DNA of 35,103 bases from Allocoleopsis sp036703385 (GTDB lineage Bacteria > Cyanobacteriota > Cyanobacteriia > Cyanobacteriales > Coleofasciculaceae). Where the stretch lies: contig NZ_DATNPA010000049.1 of assembly GCF_036703385.1 (NCBI RefSeq), positions 1 to 35,103 of the forward strand, read 5' to 3'. This document shows, one piece after another, positions 16,949 to 26,166 of the stretch. The notes under the pieces are model-generated. The model ran no database searches and was not told where the DNA came from. It was given only the letters and a program-made list of their open reading frames with translations. A program made the position numbers and the translations under genes. Positions within the stretch are counted from its first letter, which is position 1, and every line of letters starts with the position of its first letter.

Positions 16949-19510
16949 TTAAATGAATTGCTTTTGGGAAAGCGGCTCTTCGCTTTGGTAAAACTGCCGA
17001 TTTTTGACGGCTAATGTCTGAGTTTCTGAAATATCTTGACTGCTGGTACAGAACTTTCGATAACACTGGCGAATTGGAATCTCAATAATAAACTCGGTAC
17101 CTTTTCTAGGTGCCGATATACACCGTAATTGCCCACCGTGTTTCGCGACAACAATCTGATAGCTGATGGATAGCCCAAGACCTGTTCCCTGACCCACTGG
17201 TTTTGTTGTAAAGAAGGGGTCAAACAACAGAAGCCTTACTCGCTCCGTCATTCCCGGCCCATTATCTATAATCCGGATTACTACACTTGGTGAGCCTAAA
17301 GTTGATTCCCTTGCTTCTAAAAGCTCAGTGCGAATCTGAATTTGGGGAGAAAGATGAGTCTTGAACAGCTCACTTTCAACCTGTTCACTGCTAACTCTCA
17401 TCGACTCCAACGCATCAATTGCATTCGCCAAAATGTTCATAAACACTTGGTTGAGCTGTCCGGAATAACACTCAACGGGTGGTATGGTACCGTACTTTTT
17501 TATTACCTCAATGGAAGGACGTCTCTGCTTTTCTTTCAGCCGATGCTGCAAAATTTGTAGGGTTATATCGAGACCTTCGTGAATATTAACTCGCTTCATT
17601 TCCGCTTGATCGATGCGCGAGAAACTCCGCAGAGATGCGACAATATCGCGAATTCGCTCAGCTCCCACTTTCATTGACTCCAGCAACTTAGGCAAATCTT
17701 CTATCAAGAAATCTAAGTCTATGGTTTGGGCATACTCCTCAATAACGGGTACTGGCTTCGGATAGTGCTCCCGATAAAGATTCACCAGTTCTAGCAGGTG
17801 TTCAATATATTCGCTAGCTGGGGTTATATTTCCATAAACAAAACCGACTGGATTATTAATTTCATGGGCAATGCCAGCCACCATCATACCTAAGCTATAC
17901 ATTTTTTCGCTCTGTACTAGCTGGGTTTGGGTTTGCTTGAGTTTGTTGAGCGTTTGTTCAAGTTCAGTCGCTTGTTTTCTCAGCTGAGCTTCTGAGAGCC
18001 GCAGAGCTACCTCCGCTTTAGAGCGCTCGTGCTGAAGTGAGAGTGCTGCTACCGCCGCCCTTAACAAGTCTACTGCCGATGCTGACCATACCCGTGCTGT
18101 TGTACAGTTGTCGAAGACAATGAATCCAAAAAACTGCTCGTTCACGCATAGGGGCAAAACTAATAGAGATAAAATCCCCATTTGCTCCAAAAGAAAACGC
18201 TCTTCGTCGGGAAATTCGCTAACGAGTCCCATAATGGTTTCACCCCGTGCCAAAATCTGAGTCCATCGGGGTAAGCATGTTTCATAAGGCAAATACGAAC
18301 ATTTGGCACTGTCGCTTTCACTGTGGAGGTCGGGAACATACCACTGGGTGCACGGACGACTCCACAACTCACCCCGAGCATCGTAAAAATTCTCGAACAC
18401 ATAAACGTGACTGGCTTTAGCCGATTGTCCAAGCAGCTCCAGAATTGAGGTGTAGTAGTTTTTATCCCCTTTGAGTGACAACAAGCGGTGCTGCACTTCG
18501 GCTAAGGCTGCCAAATAGCGTTCGCGCTCTGCCAACGCTGACTCGGCTAACTGGCGCTCTATGATTTCAGCTTGCAAAACTTCATTGGCTCTTGCCAGTT
18601 CTCTCGTCCGTTCCTCAACTCGTTGTTCTAACTCTGCTTTGGCTCGGTGCAAGGCATCCTCTGCTTCTTTACGCTGCGTAACATCCTGTACCAGAGAAGC
18701 GACTCCAATCACGCTGCCGCTTGGCTCAATTAGGGGAATGTTATACCACTCGCCAAATAAGCGTCTGCCATCTGGCGTATGGTGTTCATTCATGATGCAG
18801 GTTCCGCCCTGAGACACCAAAAGATCTTGCCAAACTCGGCTAAACTGCTCTTTGTAACATGGCGGTACCATTAGGTCGGCAGCGAGATGCCCAATCGCTT
18901 TGCTCTTTTTATATCCAAAAATCCTCTCAGCCGCCGGGTTCCACTCTCTCACCTCACCTTCAATGTTCCATTCAATGACCGCCAGTGGTGTTTGCTGTAC
19001 GAGTAGGGATAACCTGTGTTGTGAAGTCTTCAGTGCTTCTACCGTTTGTTTATGCTCAGCAATTTCCTTTTCTAGAGCGAGGTTAGCAGCTTCTAGTTGA
19101 GCTGGGCTGGGCAATGCTAACGCTTTTGGTATCAGAGGTACCAATTCTGAAGCTGTATACAGAGAGACTGTCGCGGTAATCGCTTTGATCAAACCGGATA
19201 GCCAATACACAGGGTACCAGAGTGTCAAGATTTCCAGTAAGTGACCCGTGCCACAAGACAAAATAAAGGCACTAAATAGGAGGAAAATTCCCTGGAAAGG
19301 CACATCTTGACGTTGACGTACAAAATAGAGTATTAGCAGGGGAATAGAATAGTAGGCCAAGGCAATTAAAAAGTCTGATCCGGCGTGCAACCACACTAAT
19401 TCAGGCTTCCAGAGAAAGCAGTAACCGTGTGCCATGAAATTTCCGAAGAAAAAATCTTGTAGAGATTGCAGCATAGGCTGTTCAAAATTTGCAAAGTTAC
19501 GATGGAGCAA
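16949..19510 (-). CDS. Ethylene-receptor-like sensor histidine kinase (EBD-PAS-GAF-HisKA-HATPase)
   Basis: 853 residues. The N-terminus has three membrane helices (about 45-65, 72-95, 103-128) matching the plant ETR1 ethylene-binding domain. The residues essential in ETR1 (D25, Y32, I62, C65, H69) line up with D46, Y53, I83, C86 and H90; Cys and His hold the Cu(I) that binds ethylene. Then come a PAS domain (about 165-285), a coiled coil, a GAF domain (about 350-500), a second coiled coil, HisKA with His549 in GIAHEINNP, and HATPase_c with NILANAIDAL, DNGPGM, FDPFFTTKP and GQGTGLGLS. The GAF has no Cys-His chromophore motif. No receiver domain or adjacent response regulator. Met1 or Met13 could be the start. 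Synechocystis Slr1212 (SynEtr1) is the known precedent. Confidence 0.93.
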   Translation of the reverse strand: MLHRNFANFEQPMLQSLQDFFFGNFMAHGYCFLWKPELVWLHAGSDFLIALAYYSIPLLILYFVRQRQDVPFQGIFLLFSAFILSCGTGHLLEILTLWYPVYWLSGLIKAITATVSLYTASELVPLIPKALALPSPAQLEAANLALEKEIAEHKQTVEALKTSQHRLSLLVQQTPLAVIEWNIEGEVREWNPAAERIFGYKKSKAIGHLAADLMVPPCYKEQFSRVWQDLLVSQGGTCIMNEHHTPDGRRLFGEWYNIPLIEPSGSVIGVASLVQDVTQRKEAEDALHRAKAELEQRVEERTRELARANEVLQAEIIERQLAESALAERERYLAALAEVQHRLLSLKGDKNYYTSILELLGQSAKASHVYVFENFYDARGELWSRPCTQWYVPDLHSESDSAKCSYLPYETCLPRWTQILARGETIMGLVSEFPDEERFLLEQMGILSLLVLPLCVNEQFFGFIVFDNCTTARVWSASAVDLLRAAVAALSLQHERSKAEVALRLSEAQLRKQATELEQTLNKLKQTQTQLVQSEKMYSLGMMVAGIAHEINNPVGFVYGNITPASEYIEHLLELVNLYREHYPKPVPVIEEYAQTIDLDFLIEDLPKLLESMKVGAERIRDIVASLRSFSRIDQAEMKRVNIHEGLDITLQILQHRLKEKQRRPSIEVIKKYGTIPPVECYSGQLNQVFMNILANAIDALESMRVSSEQVESELFKTHLSPQIQIRTELLEARESTLGSPSVVIRIIDNGPGMTERVRLLLFDPFFTTKPVGQGTGLGLSISYQIVVAKHGGQLRCISAPRKGTEFIIEIPIRQCYRKFCTSSQDISETQTLAVKNRQFYQSEEPLSQKQFI

Positions 19511-20082
19511 ATGACTTATGTTGGAGGTTGCAAGCTCACTTGAAGTCAGATAGTTTTAGAGTTGGAGGTTCATTAAAGTTTAAGTTTGATTGATTATTGT
19601 TGAAACCAGTATCAAGTTTTCAGATTTCCTGTTGATACCGCAAGGGCTTACGACCATTCTTCTCTACTTTCTGTGCCCAGCGCTTCGGAGTAAATACGGA
19701 ACTTTTGCAAATCTCAGAAATGACGGAATCTTTACTAAAAATTCATATAGATATGAAGGCGATCGCTTTTTTGAGGCAATTTAGGGATACGCACCGAGTA
19801 CGAAATTACGTCAGCGATCGCGAAAGCGTTGTAATGAGCCTCGAACCCCGACGCTGAACCCCATAGCCTCTCTAGGTTTCACGACATTAAACCTGGAGAT
19901 TTTTTGCCCGAAGTAAAAACTGAGTTGCGCAAGCGAATGCAATTAAACTTAAGATATGCTAAGTAATCTCCTCTACTGCCTCCTGGGCAAGGGCGGAGTA
20001 AAAGGGTGCATCAGGTTTAAGGTCTTTACCGCAAATATACCGAATCGACTGTTGGAAGCAAGAACTCAACAGATATAAAGCC
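19511..20082. other. 572-bp spacer with a possible gene remnant
   Basis: No intact gene. A minus-strand frame at 19620-19742, without a start codon, ends in a lysine/arginine-rich segment (KRWAQKVEKNGRKPLRYQQE) that reads like the end of a real protein, so this may be a decayed gene. HIP1 sites lie at 19760 and 19814. The plus-strand 64-codon frame at 19590-19784 overlaps it and is less convincing. The leader of the pentapeptide gene fills the last 100 bp. Confidence 0.4.
19620..19742 (-). pseudogene. Possible C-terminal gene remnant
   Basis: About 40 codons open on the minus strand between two stops, with no ATG, GTG or TTG near the beginning. The last 25 residues are basic and compact (FTPKRWAQKVEKNGRKP...). 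I do not recognise the family. Chance is a real alternative at this length. Confidence 0.2.
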
Positions 20083-20943
20083 ATGAATCCTGATGAACTC
20101 TTGAGGAAATATGCAGAGGGGGAAAGAGACTTTTCTCTAGCTAACCTGAGTGGAGTCAACCTCAAGCAAGCGAACCTCAGGGGAATAGACTTCTCTCACG
20201 CGAATCTGAGTCAAGCCCTTCTGTTACAGGCCACCTTGATTCGCGCTACTTTGGGGACAGCTGACTTGCAAGGAGCCGACTTGGAGGGCGCGAACCTGCA
20301 AGGCTCAGACCTCAGCGGCGCTGATTTGATGGGCGCTAACTTAAATGGAGCAAATCTGAGCTTCGCCGATTTGACGGGTGCAGATTTGAGCGGAGCCAAT
20401 TTGATGATCGCCGCCTTGGTTGGCGCAGATCTCAATGGAGCCAACCTGTATGAAGCCAAGTTAATTGGCGCTCATCTCCAAGGCGCTAACCTAGTTGGAG
20501 CGAATCTGTGTCGAACAAATCTTTGTTCCAGCTACTTGTATGAGGCAGACTTGAGTGAAGCCAACCTGGATCAGGTTAACTTGCAAAGAGCTCTCTATAA
20601 CCAAAAAACTAACTTTCCTCAGGAATTTGACCCGGTTGAGGCAGGAGCTTACTTGATTGCTCCCCATGTATCACTCTCAGGGGTAAATTTGAGGGGAGTT
20701 TCCCTCTCTGGAGTCAACCTGCATAGGGCCAATCTGAGTCAGATAGACCTAAGTCAGGCTAACTTAATTTGGGCTGACTTGAGCGAGGCAGATTTAAGTG
20801 GAGCCAATCTGAGTGGAGCCAATCTGAGTGGAGCCAACCTCGATAGTGCTAACCTTAGCGGCACTACAATGCCCAACGGGGATTTGCACAATGTTCAGAA
20901 ACTAGGACGAACCGCGACAAATTCCTCCTCCAAGTGCAGTTAG
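20083..20943 (+). CDS. Soluble pentapeptide repeat protein
   Basis: 286 residues, nearly all A(D/N)LxX pentapeptides from about 18 to 160 and again from about 193 to 260. The break between (about 165-192: RALYNQKTNFPQEFDP) contains the ALYNxxTxFPxxFDP signature often seen inside cyanobacterial pentapeptide proteins. The repeats should form one or two quadrilateral beta-helices. The repeat run ends TTMPNGDLHN, a usual terminal motif. No signal peptide or membrane helix, so cytoplasmic. The short N-terminal cap is MNPDELLRKYAEGERDF. Function unknown. The coding strand is itself repetitive (many GCCAATCTGAGTGGA-like units). Confidence 0.88.
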   Translation: MNPDELLRKYAEGERDFSLANLSGVNLKQANLRGIDFSHANLSQALLLQATLIRATLGTADLQGADLEGANLQGSDLSGADLMGANLNGANLSFADLTGADLSGANLMIAALVGADLNGANLYEAKLIGAHLQGANLVGANLCRTNLCSSYLYEADLSEANLDQVNLQRALYNQKTNFPQEFDPVEAGAYLIAPHVSLSGVNLRGVSLSGVNLHRANLSQIDLSQANLIWADLSEADLSGANLSGANLSGANLDSANLSGTTMPNGDLHNVQKLGRTATNSSSKCS

Positions 20944-21128
20944 AATGCCGCTTCAGTTAGATCTCAAAGAGGGCTATTCAGAACTGTGACGTTTTGACAA
21001 TTAAGGCAAACGACAGCTGAGTTAAGTGTAGAAAGCCTCTCCTCCTGTAAGCATGGGGAGTGAGTCAATTAAGATAGATGCGGCACGATCATGTTGTCGT
21101 AACTCTTACGGATTGAGCCTTTGTTGGC

Positions 21129-24100
21129 ATGAATGCTCCTAAGCCCCGAATTGAAGTAACTGAACATTCTGCAAAGGCAGAATCTACCTTGAATATATTT
21201 TTTAGCTTATCCTTTGATTTATGCTGTATTACTGGGGAAAATGGCTATTTCCAGCAGCTGAATCCTACCTGGGAAAACGTCCTGGGATGGACTATGTTAG
21301 AAGTGCGACACACACCTTGGATTGAGCTTGTTCATCCCGATGATGTGGAAGTCACTCTCAATACTGAGGCACAGTGTTCCCAACAAAACTTAGTAGAATA
21401 TGAAAATCGCTACCGTCATAAAGATGGAAGCTACCGTTGGTTGTCTTGGCGAGTGTCACAGGCAGAAGACGGACTCTTGTATAAAGTGGCAAAGGACATT
21501 ACGGCTGCCAAACAGACAGAAGAGGCAAGTCGTGACATTACTCCTCGGAAACAGGCCGAACAGAACTGGCAACGAGCCGTTGCAGAATTAACCGAATGGC
21601 ATAATCGCTATGAAGCAGCGGGTCAAATCAATGGACTACTGCTTTATGAATGGAATAGTCAGACAGAGGAAGTCATTTGGGGTTCTAATGTTGAACAAGT
21701 CTTTGGTTATTCTCGTGAAGAACTCTCAGGCAGTATAGAGCAGTGGATGGAGTTATTTCATCCCGATGACATAGACAAAGTCATACAAGAACTCAACCGC
21801 ATTATTGTCACCAAAGAGCCTCTGCATATCGAGTATCGGCTGCGTCAAAAGGACGGTACTTACATCACAATTGAAGACAACGGAAAGTTTTACCCCGATA
21901 GTGCTGGTAACCTTAATCGCATGGTGGGGTTTGTAGCTAATATCACTAAGCGTAAACAGGCAGAAACAGAACTGCAAAAAGCCTATCAGCAAGTGGAACT
22001 TCTGGTAGATAACTCGCCTCTAGCTATTCTGGAGTGGGACAAAGAATTTTACTTACAACGTTGGTCAAAGCAAGCCGAACAAATATTTGGTTGGAAAGCC
22101 ACTGAGGTACTGAACAAACATCCCAGAGAGTGGCGGTTTGTCTATGCTGAGGACGCTCAAAGGGTTGATCGCATCCTGCGTCAATTAATCGATGGGGCGA
22201 TACAGCGCACTGTAGACGAAAACCGCAACTACACCAAAGAGGGAAAGACTGTTTATTGCGAATGGTATAACTCGGCAATCTTCGATGAGTCGGGCAACTT
22301 GGTATCAATTTTGTCCCTTGTCCTGGATATCACCGAACGCAAACAGGCAGAAGCCACTCTGCAACAGGTGATGAACGAGCTAGAAACCAGAGTTGAAGAG
22401 CGTACAGCTGAAGTTCAGCAAACCAATGAGAAATTGAGTGCAGAGATTGCTGAACGCCAGCGTACAGAAGCAGCGCTGCGTCAGAGCGAAGAACAATTCC
22501 GCCGGGTGTTTAACGAGGCACCGATTGGCATGGGAGTCACTGGAAAGGATAAGCGTTTTTTTAGCGTGAATCAAGCCTTAGTTGAAATGCTGGGCTATAG
22601 CGAGTCTGAATTTATGAGCCTAACCTGCGAGGCTATCACCCATCCCGAAGACTGGAAGCGTTTACTTCCCTATCTCGATCTGATTGCAAAAGGAGAACTT
22701 GACCGCTTTCAAGTAGAAGAACGTTTCGTCAAGAAGAATCAAGAGATTCTCTGGGGCAATTTAACCTCGATGATGCTGCGTGACGAGTCGGGAGAAGTTC
22801 TTTACGGCTTAGGCATGGTCGAGGACATCACAGAACGTAGACAGGCAGAAGCAGCTCTTCGTCAAAGCGAAGAACAATTCCGCCGAGTGTTTGACGAAGC
22901 CCCGATTGGCATGTCTCTGGCAGGCTTGGATAATCGCTACATCAGGGTGAATCGAGCCTTTTATGAAATGCTGGGGTACACCGAGTCCGAACTTATGGCG
23001 CTCACGTTTGAGGCGATTACTTATTCCGAAGACTTAGCGCTGGAAATTCCCTGTATAGAGCGCCTCCTCACAGGAGAACTTGACAGCTTTGACCTAGAAA
23101 AACGTTATCGGAAAAAGAATCAAGAGATTGTCTGGGTGAATTTGACCTTAATTGCCCTGCGCGATCAAGCTGGAGTTGTCCTCTATACGTTAGCTATGAT
23201 TCAGGACATCACAGAACGCAAGCAGGCAGAGGCGGCTGTGCGTCAAAGTGAAGCACGCTACCGCGCGATCATCGAAGACCAAACCGAACTCATCTGCCGC
23301 TATAAGCCTGACGGCACACTCACCTTTGTTAACGATGCCTACTGTCGCTATTTCAATAAGCAGCGATCGGAGCTTCTTGGTCACAATTTTATGCCGATCA
23401 TTGCAGAAGAAGACCAAGCCGTTGTCACTCAGAAATTTAGTTCTCTTTCGGTTGAACAGCCCATTGTCACTTACGAATACCGAGTGATTCTCCCTGCCGG
23501 AGAGATGTGCTGGCAACAGTGGACTGACCGCGCCTTCTTTGATGACTCTGGCATTTTAATTGAGTTTCAGGGAGTGGGACGGGACATTACAAAACTCAAG
23601 CAGGCTGAAGCTGAAGTTTTAAAAGCCTTAGAAAGGGAAAGAGAACTGAGCGAACTGCGATCGGGCTTCGTATCCTTAGTTTCCCATGAGTTCCGCACAC
23701 CACTAACCACCATTCAATCCTCAGCGGAACTCCTTGAACGCTACAACCACAAATTATCGGATGAGAAAAAACACAATCACTATCGGCGCATTCAAAATGC
23801 AGTGCAACGAATGACTCAGTTGTTAGAGGATGTTCTGACCATTGGTAAAGCCGAAGCGGGAAAACTGATATTCACTCCGTCCCCGTTAGATTTGGTTGCT
23901 TTTTGTCGTGACCTCGTCGAAAGTTTGCAAATGAGTACTCAGCCCCAATATCAGCTCAACTTTGTGGTAGTTGGGGATGGTAGCGATGCCCAAATGGATG
24001 AAAAACTTTTGGGTCACATCTTGACTAATTTACTAACGAATGCAATGAAGTATTCGCCTGAGGGAGGAACTGTTCAATTCGATTTGATTTGCGATCGCAC

Positions 24101-24362
24101 TTGGGCTATTTTCCGTATTCAAGATAGTGGGATTGGTATTCCTCCCCAAGATATAGAGCGCCTATTTGAATCCTTTGGGCGAGCTAGCAATGTCGGTACC
24201 ATTCCTGGAACGGGACTGGGACTCGCCATTGTCAAACGATGTGTGGATTTACACGGAGGTCAGATTACTGTTGAGAGTGAAATTGGAGTGGGAACAACCT
24301 TTACTGTGATGCTGCCGTTGCAGTCTCATACCAATTTAAACAGAGAATGCGACAGAGCATAG
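21129..24362 (+). CDS. Sensor histidine kinase with six PAS domains
   Basis: 1077 residues, cytoplasmic: no membrane segment. Six PAS/PAC units in a row, most closing with a D-I-T-x-R-K-Q-A-E linker (about 25-130, 155-280, 287-415, 455-580, 582-705, 710-830). A coiled coil follows PAS3 (ELETRVEERTAEVQQTNEKL). The kinase core has HisKA with His853 in SLVSHEFRTPL and HATPase_c with NLLTNAMKYSPEGG, DSGIGIPPQD, FESFGRAS and GTGLGLAIVKR. No receiver domain and no response regulator gene nearby. PAS4 and PAS5 are recent duplicates (about 127 residues apart, with a 20-bp identical DNA stretch at 22485 and 22866). The ligand or cofactor of each PAS is unknown. Confidence 0.93.
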   Translation: MNAPKPRIEVTEHSAKAESTLNIFFSLSFDLCCITGENGYFQQLNPTWENVLGWTMLEVRHTPWIELVHPDDVEVTLNTEAQCSQQNLVEYENRYRHKDGSYRWLSWRVSQAEDGLLYKVAKDITAAKQTEEASRDITPRKQAEQNWQRAVAELTEWHNRYEAAGQINGLLLYEWNSQTEEVIWGSNVEQVFGYSREELSGSIEQWMELFHPDDIDKVIQELNRIIVTKEPLHIEYRLRQKDGTYITIEDNGKFYPDSAGNLNRMVGFVANITKRKQAETELQKAYQQVELLVDNSPLAILEWDKEFYLQRWSKQAEQIFGWKATEVLNKHPREWRFVYAEDAQRVDRILRQLIDGAIQRTVDENRNYTKEGKTVYCEWYNSAIFDESGNLVSILSLVLDITERKQAEATLQQVMNELETRVEERTAEVQQTNEKLSAEIAERQRTEAALRQSEEQFRRVFNEAPIGMGVTGKDKRFFSVNQALVEMLGYSESEFMSLTCEAITHPEDWKRLLPYLDLIAKGELDRFQVEERFVKKNQEILWGNLTSMMLRDESGEVLYGLGMVEDITERRQAEAALRQSEEQFRRVFDEAPIGMSLAGLDNRYIRVNRAFYEMLGYTESELMALTFEAITYSEDLALEIPCIERLLTGELDSFDLEKRYRKKNQEIVWVNLTLIALRDQAGVVLYTLAMIQDITERKQAEAAVRQSEARYRAIIEDQTELICRYKPDGTLTFVNDAYCRYFNKQRSELLGHNFMPIIAEEDQAVVTQKFSSLSVEQPIVTYEYRVILPAGEMCWQQWTDRAFFDDSGILIEFQGVGRDITKLKQAEAEVLKALERERELSELRSGFVSLVSHEFRTPLTTIQSSAELLERYNHKLSDEKKHNHYRRIQNAVQRMTQLLEDVLTIGKAEAGKLIFTPSPLDLVAFCRDLVESLQMSTQPQYQLNFVVVGDGSDAQMDEKLLGHILTNLLTNAMKYSPEGGTVQFDLICDRTWAIFRIQDSGIGIPPQDIERLFESFGRASNVGTIPGTGLGLAIVKRCVDLHGGQITVESEIGVGTTFTVMLPLQSHTNLNRECDRA

Positions 24363-24607
24363 ATTGAAAGCATTGCCTCCAGAAGGCCTGTGCAATCCCA
24401 AATCTAAAATCCTCGCATCCAAAATGGTATCCACCATCCATCAGTGTCATGGCAACCAGTTAAGAGCAGGCAGTTGAACACCCGCGCTTAGCTGAGCGGA
24501 TTTTGTACCAGAGACGATAAAAATAGACTTCTTGCATAAGTGGTATAGGTACGAGCAATACATATCTACAGCTACGCTGCCTCCTCTAAGCTTCGCAGCT
24601 CAATTGA
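24363..24607. other. Spacer with MITE-end remnant
   Basis: 245 bp, no gene. 24524-24540 (TAGACTTCTTGCATAAG) matches the left end of the 9684-9820 element at 15 of 17 bases. No matching right end is seen before the rhomboid gene. Confidence 0.5.
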
Positions 24608-25369
24608 GTGGAAAAGTGCGATCGCCTAATGGGCACCAGTAAAACCGATCACCTTAAATTTGCACAAATCTTGGCAGGCATCGTGGCGCAGATTACTAAC
24701 CAAGAGTCGCATCTAACGCTCATGAATCGCATCGAAATTTTTATTTATACTCTATGCCTGAGTTTAATCCTTAAAGGCGGCATCACTCCTGAGTTTGAGA
24801 CTCAATTCAGAACTTTATGTGAGTTAATTGTATATGCTTGGAGCTTAGGGGTTGTCAATCTGGTCTTCTGCGGAGGAGCACTCAGACAGCTGGGCATTCG
24901 TCCTCGAACTTCCATCGGGCTATTAGGTATCTTGACTTCGCCTTTCCTGCACAGTAATTGGGGACATTTAGTAGCGAATACCGTTCCTTTCTTCATTCTT
25001 GGTTCGTTTGTCATCTTAGGAGGAATTCGGGATTTTTTCATCCTCACAATGTTTATACCACTTTTTAGTGGACTTGGAATCTGGCTGTTTGGTCAACCCT
25101 ACACAAACCATATTGGTGCTTCAGATATTATTTTTGGCTATTTAGGTTTCCTGCTAGTGCGCAGCTATTTTGCGCATGATGGCCTGTCAATTGTCCTCAC
25201 AGTGGTTGTCAGTTTCATGTATGGAAGGACTCTCTGGGGTATTTTTCCCGGAGAGGAAGGCGTATCCTGGGAAGGACATTTTTTTGGCTTGATAGCTGGA
25301 GTGCTGGTTGCTAGCTTTCTCGATGTGTTTCGGGTGATGGTGCCCGCTTCAATCAATGGAGGATTGTAG
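24608..25369 (+). CDS. Rhomboid-family intramembrane protein
   Basis: 253 residues from a GTG; an ATG at 24629 or at 24722 (MNRIEIFIYTLCLSL) is also possible, and the family usually begins near the latter. Six or so membrane helices. Rhomboid features: L-x-H-x-N-W-x-H-L-x-x-N (115-124), HIGASD with the candidate Ser172, and WEGHFFG with His224. This gives a Ser-His dyad as in active intramembrane serine proteases, but the usual Gly after GAS is Asp here. Substrate unknown. The next gene, GST, starts 87 bp later on the same strand. Confidence 0.82.
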   Translation: MEKCDRLMGTSKTDHLKFAQILAGIVAQITNQESHLTLMNRIEIFIYTLCLSLILKGGITPEFETQFRTLCELIVYAWSLGVVNLVFCGGALRQLGIRPRTSIGLLGILTSPFLHSNWGHLVANTVPFFILGSFVILGGIRDFFILTMFIPLFSGLGIWLFGQPYTNHIGASDIIFGYLGFLLVRSYFAHDGLSIVLTVVVSFMYGRTLWGIFPGEEGVSWEGHFFGLIAGVLVASFLDVFRVMVPASINGGL

Positions 25370-25456
25370 ATAGTTCTAGCGATCGCATTGAAAAAAAGAT
25401 GTCGCCGTCTATTTTGTATCATAATTGCTGATGACATCGAGTTTCAAAACTAGGCA

Positions 25457-26062
25457 ATGTTTAGACTGTATGACTTTCTACCCTCTGGAAATGGCTACAA
25501 GATACGTCTTTTATTAACACAACTTGGTATTCCCTTTGAGAGGATAGAGCTCAATATCCTTAAGGGTGAAACCCGAACTCCAGCTTTCTTGGCTAAAAAC
25601 CCCAATGGTCATATTCCCGTCTTGGAAATCGGACCCGGAAAAGTTCTTTCAGAATCCAATGCTATCCTCTTTTATTTAAGCGAAGGCACCCCGTTTCTCC
25701 CAAGCGACACTTGGGAACGATCGCAAGTGCTGCAATGGCTATTTTTTGAACAGTATAGTCATGAACCTTATATTGCCACCTCCAGATTCTGGATTTCCAT
25801 TCTAGGTCAGGCGGATAAGTATCGGGAGGCTATTAAGCAAAAGCGTGAGCCGGGTTATGCCGCACTTACTCTGATGGAGAAGCACTTAACACATCATACA
25901 TTTCTTGTGGGTGAGTGTTACACCATTGCTGACATTGGCTTGTTTGCGTATACTCATGTAGCCGATGAAGGGGGATTTGAGTTGACAAAATTTCCGGCAA
26001 TTCAAGCTTGGCTGGAACGAGTTCAAGCACAGCCTCAGCATATAAGCATTACACAAGGCTAG
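25457..26062 (+). CDS. Glutathione S-transferase family protein
   Basis: 201 residues. Thioredoxin-like N-terminal half with cis-Pro54 (GHIPVLEI) and the glutathione-binding ES pair at 66-67 (LSESNAIL), then an all-helical C-terminal half with the N-capping motif TIADIGLFAYTH. Near the N-terminus, LPSGNGYKIRLLL contributes Ser10 as a possible catalytic residue; bacterial GSTs often use Ser or Cys here. Cytoplasmic; role likely conjugation or peroxide detoxification. The substrate cannot be read from sequence. Confidence 0.9.
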   Translation: MFRLYDFLPSGNGYKIRLLLTQLGIPFERIELNILKGETRTPAFLAKNPNGHIPVLEIGPGKVLSESNAILFYLSEGTPFLPSDTWERSQVLQWLFFEQYSHEPYIATSRFWISILGQADKYREAIKQKREPGYAALTLMEKHLTHHTFLVGECYTIADIGLFAYTHVADEGGFELTKFPAIQAWLERVQAQPQHISITQG

Positions 26063-26077
26063 AAGAGTTGTTTTATG

Positions 26078-26105
26078 AAAAAACCCCCACCGCATAAATG
26101 GTGGG
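26078..26105 (-). terminator. Terminator of the hemerythrin-domain gene
   Basis: CCCACC (26086-26091) pairs with GGTGGG (26100-26105). On the minus strand the hairpin is followed by GGTTTTTTC. It lies about 60 bp after the minus-strand stop at 26167, and between convergent genes, so it may serve the GST gene as well. Confidence 0.7.
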
Positions 26106-26166
26106 AGCCTCTTACGTTATCTAACTCGTTGTAGCTATTAGATTGTCGATTTAAGTTAGCAGACTA

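Noticed and set aside
19590..19784. 64-codon plus-strand frame
   Set aside because: Overlaps the more protein-like minus-strand remnant; no ribosome-binding site or family.
19959..20165. 68-codon minus-strand frame reaching into the pentapeptide gene
   Set aside because: It is antisense to the start of a clear pentapeptide gene, and such repeats give open antisense frames; only the last part outside the gene looks protein-like.
20211..20459. Minus-strand Ala/Pro/Lys-rich frame
   Set aside because: Antisense shadow of the pentapeptide repeats.
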